Made by a program: the position numbers and the translations under genes | Part shown: in pieces, positions 1-5,566 of the stretch | Numbering within the stretch: position 1 is the first letter of the stretch | Layout: each line of letters opens with the position of its first letter | DNA from: Oscillospiraceae bacterium | GTDB lineage: Bacteria > Bacillota > Clostridia > Oscillospirales > Oscillospiraceae | Direction of reading: 5' to 3' | DNA length: 6,739 nt | Assembly: GCA_020025675.1 (NCBI GenBank) | Contig: JAHHRS010000075.1 | Coordinates: 1-6,739, forward strand | The notes under the pieces: generated by a model | The model's database searches: none | Told to the model about the DNA's origin: nothing | What the model saw: only the letters and a program-made list of their open reading frames with translations

Positions 1-22
1 AATTATTTCTCAGTATTTACAT

Positions 23-54
23 TGCGGAAGTCTTTACGGCTTCCGCATTTTTTT
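23..54 (+). terminator. Rho-independent terminator of an upstream gene outside the window
   Basis: An 8-bp perfect stem (TGCGGAAG at 23-30 with CTTCCGCA at 40-47) encloses a 9-nt loop and is followed at once by a run of T. The T run lies on the + strand side, so it ends a + strand transcript entering from the left. On the minus strand the hairpin lacks a U-tract after its stem, so it is a poor terminator for the DUF4186 gene that runs toward it. Confidence 0.85.
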
Positions 55-122
55 ATACCGATTAGTTTTAGCAGCAAAAGTTCCTCTAAAATTGATGCCC
101 ACAGTTGGAAAAAACACAGTTT

Positions 123-473
123 TTACTGGATTTCTCCCTTTATCCATGCCATTAAAAGGTCAACTACGCCTTTTTGCTGAATTTCTGTCAGCTCAATGCC
201 TTTTGGAATTCCATACCATTTTTCAAAACAGCCTCTGCAGCAACAGGCGCAGGCATGCTGTGCCACGAATACAGGGTGACCCCGCATAGGCGTCTGTCTG
301 CCGTCGTTTGGAATTTCAGCGGGAGCTAAGCGGCTGCGGATAAAACCGACGGCATGTTCCCTAATGACAGAAAGCCCCTTTTCGGAAATATTTAATTTAT
401 CTTTTTCACTCAGGTGAAAGCGACTTCTGAAATTTGATTTTTTTAATTTTGTCAGAGCCTGATTAATAGTCAT
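123..473 (-). CDS. DUF4186 family protein, 116 aa
   Basis: Recognised as DUF4186, a short conserved bacterial family of unknown function. The family-type core is present: RSRFHLSEKDK near residues 16-26, RLAPAEIPNDGRQTPMRGHPVF near 48-69, then a compact His/Cys cluster with H66, H73, C75, C77, C78, C79 and C82, and a WYGIPKG stretch near 86-92. The cluster could bind a metal; that is inference. There is no signal peptide or membrane segment, so it is probably cytosolic. An upstream in-frame ATG at 498-500 would add nine residues, but GGAGGT at 483-488 lies 9 nt before the ATG at 471-473, and the shorter form then begins MTINQAL. That spacing decides the start chosen here. It is transcribed alone and divergently from the nucleotidase gene. 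Length is near what I expect for the family. Function unknown. Confidence 0.88.
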   Translation of the reverse strand: MTINQALTKLKKSNFRSRFHLSEKDKLNISEKGLSVIREHAVGFIRSRLAPAEIPNDGRQTPMRGHPVFVAQHACACCCRGCFEKWYGIPKGIELTEIQQKGVVDLLMAWIKGEIQ

Positions 474-482
474 AGGAACAAG

Positions 483-488
483 ACCTCC
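483..488 (-). promoter_or_regulatory. Ribosome binding site that decides the DUF4186 start
   Basis: Read on the minus strand this is GGAGGT, a near-perfect anti-16S match, with 9 nt before the ATG at 471-473. It lies inside the reading frame that would follow from the longer start at 498-500, so it argues for the shorter protein. Confidence 0.7.
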
Positions 489-528
489 GTAATATTGCAT
501 AAAATTTTTGTTTAGACGGCGGCTAATT

Positions 529-546
529 TATGCTCAGCATATCATA
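529..546 (-). promoter_or_regulatory. Putative -10 element and operator-like palindrome for the DUF4186 gene
   Basis: Minus-strand TATGAT (541-546) resembles a sigma-A -10 box. Immediately downstream on that strand lies a perfect 13-bp palindrome with an odd centre, TATGCT-C-AGCATA on the + strand (529-541), which would cover the transcription start. No good -35 box is visible at the correct distance, which weakens the promoter call. The palindrome is a fact of the sequence; a repressor role is inference from its position. Confidence 0.3.
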
Positions 547-565
547 TTTTTGAACATCGGAGTAG

Positions 566-594
566 TTGATTTTTGTAATAAATGCGAGTAAAAT
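566..594 (+). promoter_or_regulatory. Sigma-A-like promoter of the 5'-nucleotidase gene
   Basis: TTGATT at 566-571 is followed by a 17-nt spacer and TAAAAT at 589-594 (4/6 and 5/6 matches to the housekeeping consensus). The predicted start is near 601, giving a leader of about 45 nt before the ATG at 647. A second, weaker pair (TTGAAC at 550-555, TGTAAT at 574-579, spacer 18) lies just upstream. Confidence 0.55.
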
Positions 595-646
595 AAAAAT
601 GCGCTCGATGTAGTTTAGAGCCAGTACAATCATATAGGAGGAAAAA

Positions 647-2656
647 ATGCGTAAAAAATTAAGTGTATTTCTTGCAATTTTAATGCTGGTTACATTGCTT
701 GTTCCCAGCGCATTTGCAGAGGAAGCAAAGTCCGATGACATCGTAATTCTATATACAAACGATGTCCACACCTATGTAGACCAACCTCTTGGCTATGATG
801 TTCTGAAAAATATCAAGAATAATTTGGAGCAACAGTATGAGCATGTTCTCTTGCTGGATGCCGGCGACCATGTGCAGGGTACTGCCTTTGGTTCTCTGGA
901 CAAGGGCGAACATGTAATACAGTTCATGAATGCAGCAGGATATGATGCTGCAACTCTTGGAAATCATGAGTTTGACTATGGCATGGAAGGCTGCAAGCAG
1001 ATTATTGAGTGGGCTGAATACCCCTACATAGACTGCAACTTCTACGAAGAGAAGGACGGCGTCCGTGGTGAAAATGTTTTAGACAGCTACAAAATTTTTG
1101 ACTGCGGCGATGAAAAGGTGGCTGTTGTCGGTGTTTTAACCCCCGAATCCTTTACCAAGTCTACTCCCGCATACTTCCAGGACGATAACGGCAATTATAT
1201 TTACGGCATTTCCGGCGGCGATGACGGTTCTGCCCTATATGAGGATGTGCAGAAAGCTATTGACGAAGCTAAGGCAGAGGGTGCTACCAAAGTTATCGGC
1301 TTGGGTCACTTAGGTGTAGATAGCTCCTCTGAACCTTGGACCAGCACTTCTACAATTAAGAATGTATCCGGCTTTGACGCATTCATTGACGGTCACTCTC
1401 ATTCTACCGCAGAATCTGAAAATGTTACAGATAAAGACGGAAATCCTGTTGTTCTGACTCAGACAGGATCTTATTTTGACAATATAGGTATGATGGTAAT
1501 TCGTGACGATGGAACTATCGAGACGGACTTAATTACCACTGAGCCTATCACCGAGCCTGATGTTGACGAGAACGGCGAAGTGAAAAAAGATAAGGACGGC
1601 AAAGACTTAACAAAGGTTGTAGGCTATAATCTGGTTTCCGACCTGTATGACGGTCAGTATGCCGCTGATGAAGAAGTTAAAGCTATAAAGGACAGCTGGA
1701 TTGCCAAAGTTCAGGAAGAGCTTGGCGTTGTTATTGGTACCACCGAACTGACTTTTGACAACTTTGACGGTGAAAAACGTCTGGTTCGCAGTCAGGAGAC
1801 CAACACCGGTGATTTCTGTGCAGACGCACTTTACTATCTGTTTGACAACATGGATCTGGACGTTGATGTTGCCATTATGAACGGCGGAGGTGTCCGCAAC
1901 AAGGCTGTCACAGGTGATATTTCTTACCTGACCTGCAAGAGCATTCACACTTTCGGCAATGTGGCATGCCTGCAGACAGTAACCGGTCAGCAGATTCTGG
2001 ACGCTCTGGAATGGGGCGCCCGCAGTGCCGGAACAGGTGAAGAGTGCGGAGGATTTCTGCAGGTTGCAGGTCTGACCTACAAAATTGACAGCGAATGGCC
2101 TGATTCCACCAAGAAGGACGAAAAAGGAGTCTGGGTCGGCGCTCCTTCCGCCGAAGAAGGCTACCGTGTCCATGATGTAAAGGTCTACAACAAGGAGACC
2201 GACACATGGGATGATCTGGATCTTACTGCTCAGTACAATCTGGCAGGCTATAACTACACCCTCCGTGATCTGGGTGACGGCTTTAACATGTTTGACGGTG
2301 CAGTGAATGTTTTGGACTACGTTATGGAAGACTATATGGTTCTTGCAAACTATGTACAGGCATTCCCCGACGGTGTTATTGAAGCTGCAAACTCTCCTCT
2401 GACTGCTAAATATCCCGGTATGACCGTGGATTACAGCAATGTTAACGGCTCAGGCAGAATTGAAATGGCTGCTGCTGACCGTGAAAAGCTTGAAGAGCCT
2501 GTGGAATCTGCTGCTCCTGCTCCCGCAGAACCCTCCGAGCCTGCTGTTGAAAGCACAGGCATGAGCACCGGCACAATCATTGCAATTATTGTTGTCATTC
2601 TGGCAGTATGCGTGGTTGTAGTGGTGGTTACCAAGAAGAAAAAGACTGACAAGTAA
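647..2656 (+). CDS. Secreted, membrane-anchored 5'-nucleotidase / UshA-type metallophosphoesterase
   Basis: Predicted to hydrolyse nucleotides or related phosphate esters outside the cell, releasing nucleosides and phosphate. The start follows AGGAGG at 636-641 by 5 nt. Residues 1-24 are a signal peptide ending in AFA before EEAK. The N-terminal metallophosphatase domain (about 32-295) has the expected metal ligands: D39 and H41 (TNDVH), D71/D74 (DAGD), N106-H107-E108 (GNHE), H221 (GLGH), and H250/H252 (GHSHS). An acidic, lysine-rich linker (about 300-322) follows. The C-terminal 5'-nucleotidase domain (about 360-580) contains NGGGVR at 412-417 and a GDGFNMF segment near 543-549. The tail is a Pro/Ala/Glu-rich spacer (about 615-638), a hydrophobic segment (642-662) and KKKKTDK, so the enzyme should be tethered to the outer face of the membrane. 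There is no LPxTG motif. It is probably monocistronic, between its own promoter and a strong terminator. The exact substrate (AMP, other nucleotides, UDP-sugar, cyclic nucleotide) cannot be read from the sequence. Its codons look more C/G-ending than those of the neighbours, consistent with high expression. Confidence 0.93.
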   Translation: MRKKLSVFLAILMLVTLLVPSAFAEEAKSDDIVILYTNDVHTYVDQPLGYDVLKNIKNNLEQQYEHVLLLDAGDHVQGTAFGSLDKGEHVIQFMNAAGYDAATLGNHEFDYGMEGCKQIIEWAEYPYIDCNFYEEKDGVRGENVLDSYKIFDCGDEKVAVVGVLTPESFTKSTPAYFQDDNGNYIYGISGGDDGSALYEDVQKAIDEAKAEGATKVIGLGHLGVDSSSEPWTSTSTIKNVSGFDAFIDGHSHSTAESENVTDKDGNPVVLTQTGSYFDNIGMMVIRDDGTIETDLITTEPITEPDVDENGEVKKDKDGKDLTKVVGYNLVSDLYDGQYAADEEVKAIKDSWIAKVQEELGVVIGTTELTFDNFDGEKRLVRSQETNTGDFCADALYYLFDNMDLDVDVAIMNGGGVRNKAVTGDISYLTCKSIHTFGNVACLQTVTGQQILDALEWGARSAGTGEECGGFLQVAGLTYKIDSEWPDSTKKDEKGVWVGAPSAEEGYRVHDVKVYNKETDTWDDLDLTAQYNLAGYNYTLRDLGDGFNMFDGAVNVLDYVMEDYMVLANYVQAFPDGVIEAANSPLTAKYPGMTVDYSNVNGSGRIEMAAADREKLEEPVESAAPAPAEPSEPAVESTGMSTGTIIAIIVVILAVCVVVVVVTKKKKTDK

Positions 2657-2685
2657 GCAAATCAATAAAAAAATACATAAATGAG

Positions 2686-2719
2686 AATTCTCCCTGCTGA
2701 CAGGCAGGGAGAATTTTTT
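2686..2719 (+). terminator. Strong Rho-independent terminator after the 5'-nucleotidase gene
   Basis: A 12-bp perfect stem (2686-2697 with 2704-2715) has a 6-nt loop (TGACAG) and runs into T6 at 2714-2719. It isolates the nucleotidase gene from the downstream operon, which therefore needs its own promoter. Confidence 0.93.
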
Positions 2720-2747
2720 ATTCTTAAAAATTCTTAATAGTTTTCTT

Positions 2748-2774
2748 TGTCACATATTGTCAATTTCTCTCGTC
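2748..2774 (+). promoter_or_regulatory. ECF-sigma-type promoter of the O-acetylation/sigma operon
   Basis: TGTCACA (2748-2754) is followed by exactly 16 nt and CGTC (2771-2774), which continues as CGTCTAATA. A CGTC-type -10 at this spacing is the hallmark of many Firmicute ECF promoters, and TGTCACA-N16-CGTC is the pattern described for ECF41-type sigma factors. A transcription start near 2782 would give a leader of about 55 nt. The third gene of the operon encodes an ECF sigma factor, so autoregulation is the simplest reading; that link is inference. A weak sigma-A-like alternative (TTGAAA 2787-2792, TAAAAT 2812-2817, spacer 19) has poor spacing. Confidence 0.68.
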
Positions 2775-2836
2775 TAATATAGGCACTTGAAAAATGTGAC
2801 AAAATCTTAAATAAAATTTTTGAATGGTGGTATTAA

Positions 2837-4228
2837 ATGGTATTTAGTAGTCTTAAATTTATTTTTATTTTCCTTCCCGTATTTTTTACCATTTATTATG
2901 CAGTACCGGGAAAAGCAAAAAACCTTATTCTGCTTATAGGAAGCCTTTCCTTTTACTTTACAGGGGCAATCCGCAATCCCGAACATTTAATACTTCTTCT
3001 GCTTAGTATACTGCTGGACTATACACTGGGTCTGCTTATGGGAAAATATCAGAAGCATAAAAAGACTTTTTTGTGTATCGGCATTATATTCCATGTATTA
3101 TGCCTGTGCTTCTTTAAATATTTCAATTTCATAGCGGGAGAATTAAGCAGACTTACGGCTGCAAATGTTTCAATGAACATAATTTTACCACTGGGAATTT
3201 CCTTTTATACTTTTCAGGGAATTTCATATATCGTGGATGTATACAGAGGAAAAATACAGGCAGAAGAAAGTCTGCTGAAATTCAGTGTTTACATATCAAT
3301 GTTTGAACAGCTTATAGCCGGTCCTATCGTAACATACAGTACTATAAAGCCGGAGCTGGATGAACGAAATATTTCAAAAGAAGATTTTAAAGACGGTCTT
3401 GGAATATTTATTTTCGGTCTGGGGCTTAAAGTCCTGCTGGCAAATCCTCTGGGAAAGCTTTTCACCCAGATTCAAAATATAGGCTTTGAAAGTATCTCAA
3501 CACCGCTTGCATGGATGGCGGCTTTAGCATTTTCGTTCCAGCTGTATTTTGACTTTTTCGGGTATTCCCTAATGGCTCAGGGATTAGGCAGAATGTTGGG
3601 CTTCAATATTCCTCAAAACTTTAACTTCCCGTATTTGAGCCGCTCCATGACTGAATTCTGGCGGCGCTGGCATATTACACTGGGCAGCTGGTTTAGAGAA
3701 TATCTGTATATTCCGCTGGGCGGCAACAGAAAAGGCACAGCGGTCACGGTTAGAAACTTGTTTATAGTATGGATACTGACCGGTGCATGGCACGGAGCGG
3801 GCTATAATTTCCTGCTGTGGGGCGCAATACTTTTTGTACTGATAGCCGTGGAAAAGTTCTTTATAGGAAATTTTCTCAGTCGTCACGGCGCAGTCAGCCG
3901 TGTATATATGCTGCTTCTTATCCCCCTCAGCTGGTCTGTTTTTGCAATAACAGATATGCAGCAGCTGAGTATTTTCTTCTCCAGACTTTTCCCCTTCTTT
4001 AATAGGGGTGTTGAACCTGTTTTTCCGGCAGACTACCTTAAATATCTTGAAATGTACTACCCGTTCTTTATAGCAGGAGTTCTGTTTTCAACAAAGCTTC
4101 CTTTTGATATTCTGAAAAAGATTAAAAATAAGTACCTGATATGCCTTTTGCTTTCAGCCATATTACTGGGATGCGTTTACTGTATGTACAGGGGACTGGA
4201 CGATCCGTTCCTTTATTTTAGATTTTAA
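2837..4228 (+). CDS. MBOAT family O-acyltransferase (AlgI/PatA-like)
   Basis: A polytopic membrane protein (463 aa, roughly 10 hydrophobic segments) of the membrane-bound O-acyltransferase family, AlgI/PatA branch. Such proteins pass acetyl groups from a cytosolic donor across the membrane to an extracytoplasmic partner that modifies a cell-wall or exopolysaccharide polymer. Family motifs are clear: LPLGISFYTFQGISYIVDVYRG at about 118-138, a YFDFFGYSLMAQGLGRMLGF segment near 237-256, FWRRWHITLGSWFREYLYIP at 264-283 with conserved H269, and the active-site-like GAWHG at 306-310 with H309. The C-terminus (DPFLYFRF) is typical. Length is normal for AlgI-type proteins. A modest ribosome binding site, GGTGG at 2826-2830, precedes the ATG by 6 nt. 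It is the first gene of the operon, and the SGNH gene starts 13 nt after its stop. The acceptor could be peptidoglycan, teichoic acid or an exopolysaccharide; the sequence does not tell. Confidence 0.92.
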   Translation: MVFSSLKFIFIFLPVFFTIYYAVPGKAKNLILLIGSLSFYFTGAIRNPEHLILLLLSILLDYTLGLLMGKYQKHKKTFLCIGIIFHVLCLCFFKYFNFIAGELSRLTAANVSMNIILPLGISFYTFQGISYIVDVYRGKIQAEESLLKFSVYISMFEQLIAGPIVTYSTIKPELDERNISKEDFKDGLGIFIFGLGLKVLLANPLGKLFTQIQNIGFESISTPLAWMAALAFSFQLYFDFFGYSLMAQGLGRMLGFNIPQNFNFPYLSRSMTEFWRRWHITLGSWFREYLYIPLGGNRKGTAVTVRNLFIVWILTGAWHGAGYNFLLWGAILFVLIAVEKFFIGNFLSRHGAVSRVYMLLLIPLSWSVFAITDMQQLSIFFSRLFPFFNRGVEPVFPADYLKYLEMYYPFFIAGVLFSTKLPFDILKKIKNKYLICLLLSAILLGCVYCMYRGLDDPFLYFRF

Positions 4229-4241
4229 TGTGAGGTAAAAA

Positions 4242-5087
4242 ATGAAAAAATCAAATTTAATTATCATTATCAGTTTTATTTTAGTAATTGCGGTGGCGGC
4301 ATCCTTTATGCTGTTTAAGAAGAGCGGAAGTTCAGATAATGCGGAAAATGAAATAGGTACGGTGGCCTATGCTGAATCGGGCGAAATTCCCACTGTGGGA
4401 TATGGAGACAAAGAGACAGACGGGCACAAAGAGGCAAAAAAAGCTTTATTTGAATCTGAACCTACTAAAGAAAAAAATCAGGAACCCAGAGAGTATAAAA
4501 CAATGCCTATGGATGACGCTCTGTTTATAGGCGACTCCAGAACGGTTGGCCTTTCAGATTACGGCAAGATTGAGGGGGCTGAGTTTTTCTCCGATGTGGG
4601 AATGAGCGTATATAATATTTTTGATAAAAATGTAAAAGTCAGCTCCGTAGGCAGGGTTTCACTTAAAAATTTGCTGGAGAATAATGAATACAGCAAAATA
4701 TATTTAATGCTCGGTATAAATGAAGCAGGATATGAAATAGCCCAGACTGTTGAAAAATATGAGCAGCTTGTAGACTTTGTAAAAGAAAAAGAACCAGATG
4801 CAAAAATCTTTATTATGGCAAACCTCCATGTCAGCAATGCAAAGTCCAGCAGCGGCAGTTATATAAATAATAAGACCCTCGATAAAATAAATGAAGGAAT
4901 TTCTGCCTTTGCACAGAAAGATAATGTGTTTTTCCTTGACGTAAATGAACTTTTCGACGATAATAACAGAGGACTTGCTCCCTCAAAAACAGGCGACGGA
5001 GTACATCTTTACGCAAAGTATTATGTAGAATGGGGCAAGTGGATAGTTGATCGATCGGCACAAATCTGGGAGGAGAATGGATTTTGA
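4242..5087 (+). CDS. Membrane-anchored SGNH hydrolase-type O-acetyltransferase/esterase (PatB-like partner)
   Basis: A 281-aa protein with an N-terminal membrane anchor (about residues 5-25, then KK and a polar linker of roughly 60 residues) and an extracytoplasmic SGNH domain from about 88 to 275. Block I is FIGDSRTVG with nucleophile S99, and the oxyanion glycine is probably G120 (DVGMSV). Block III is LGINEAG with N160, carrying Glu where Asp is common. Block V is GDGVHL with D252 and H255, so the catalytic Ser-Asp-His set appears intact. No lipobox is present, so it is a signal-anchor rather than a lipoprotein. Its place directly after an MBOAT gene suggests it accepts acetyl groups from that protein and transfers them to a polymer outside the membrane, as PatB does with PatA. 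An esterase removing acetyl groups is the alternative. TGAGGT at 4231-4236 lies 5 nt before the ATG. Its TGA overlaps the TTG start of the sigma gene. Confidence 0.87.
   Translation: MKKSNLIIIISFILVIAVAASFMLFKKSGSSDNAENEIGTVAYAESGEIPTVGYGDKETDGHKEAKKALFESEPTKEKNQEPREYKTMPMDDALFIGDSRTVGLSDYGKIEGAEFFSDVGMSVYNIFDKNVKVSSVGRVSLKNLLENNEYSKIYLMLGINEAGYEIAQTVEKYEQLVDFVKEKEPDAKIFIMANLHVSNAKSSSGSYINNKTLDKINEGISAFAQKDNVFFLDVNELFDDNNRGLAPSKTGDGVHLYAKYYVEWGKWIVDRSAQIWEENGF
5068..5075 (+). promoter_or_regulatory. Ribosome binding site that decides the TTG start of the sigma gene
   Basis: GGGAGGAG lies 8 nt before the TTG at 5084-5086, inside the end of the SGNH gene. The nearby ATG at 5077-5079 is not in the sigma frame. 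The TTG shares the four bases TTGA with the SGNH stop codon, which suggests translational coupling. Confidence 0.75.
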
Positions 5088-5566
5088 CCGAAAAGGAAAA
5101 GTTCTGCAAAAACATAAAAAAATATGAATCCCCAATGTATGCACTGGCCTACTCTATTGTGAGAAATGAAGATGATGCGGCAGATGTAATAAGCGAATCC
5201 ATTTGCAGGGCATACGGAAGCACGGCTCTGCTTAAAAATGAAAGTGCTTTTAAAGCCTGGATACTCCGCATTGTCCACAACACGGCAATAGAAATGATAC
5301 GCAAAAATTCAAAATTCGTGGAATTGGACACACTATATGATGTGGCTGAAAAAAATGAGGGTGTGGATATTGCAACAAAATTAACTTTGCATGATGCAGT
5401 AGATAGCCTTAATGAACCATACAGAACAGTTGTAAACTTATTTTATTATGAAAATCTATCGGTCTCGATAATTGCCAAAATTACAGGTACAAAATCAGCC
5501 GCAGTACGCCAACAGCTGTCACGTGCCAGAAAAATGTTGAAGAAATTATTGAATGAGGATTTTTAA
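5084..5566 (+). CDS. ECF-type RNA polymerase sigma factor (SigV-like)
   Basis: A 160-aa group 4 (extracytoplasmic function) sigma-70 factor that would direct RNA polymerase to CGTC-type promoters. Region 2 spans about 12-77 (YSIVRNEDDAADVISESICRAY and AFKAWILRIVHNTAIEMIRKN, the core-binding and -10 recognition helices). Region 4 spans about 102-155 (LNEPYRTVVNLFYYENLSV, then a helix-turn-helix through TKSAAVRQQLSRARKMLKKLL) and recognises the -35. No region 3 and no C-terminal SnoaL-like extension, so it is a minimal ECF factor and not a classical ECF41 member. Translation starts at TTG, overlapping the SGNH stop by 4 nt, and the anti-sigma ATG follows the stop with no gap. The adjacent RsiV-like gene makes it likely to be held inactive at the membrane until an envelope signal arrives. 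Assignment to the SigV group rests on that partner and on weak recollection of sequence, so no symbol is given. Confidence 0.93.
   Translation: MTEKEKFCKNIKKYESPMYALAYSIVRNEDDAADVISESICRAYGSTALLKNESAFKAWILRIVHNTAIEMIRKNSKFVELDTLYDVAEKNEGVDIATKLTLHDAVDSLNEPYRTVVNLFYYENLSVSIIAKITGTKSAAVRQQLSRARKMLKKLLNEDF

Noticed and set aside
109..124. A possible minus-strand terminator for the DUF4186 gene (AAAAAC / GTTTTT arms)
   Set aside because: The stem is only 6 bp, nearly all A-T, with a 3-nt loop and overlaps the stop codon. It is too weak to call as a feature.
92..289. A 65-codon + strand open frame at the left end
   Set aside because: It lies antisense to the DUF4186 gene, has no ribosome binding site, and its translation resembles no family. 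The minus-strand frame carries clear conserved motifs.
1559..1607. EF-hand-like calcium loop in the nucleotidase linker (DVDENG at residues 305-310)
   Set aside because: The loop has D-x-D-x-N-G, but position 12 is Lys rather than Glu or Asp and there are no flanking helices of the usual type. It is better read as an acidic linker.
1607..2207. Two long minus-strand open frames inside the nucleotidase gene
   Set aside because: The + strand frame has intact catalytic motifs across this whole stretch. The minus-strand translations show no domain and have no ribosome binding site, so they are shadows of codon bias.
2775..2801. The right arm of the inverted repeat as a leftward ECF promoter
   Set aside because: On the minus strand TGTCACA is followed after 16 nt by ATTA, not CGTC, and no minus-strand gene lies beyond it. 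It would run into the nucleotidase gene in antisense.
2787..2817. Sigma-A promoter (TTGAAA ... TAAAAT) for the MBOAT operon
   Set aside because: The spacer is 19 nt and the start would fall next to the ribosome binding site. The ECF-type pair upstream is a far better match, so this is kept only as an alternative.
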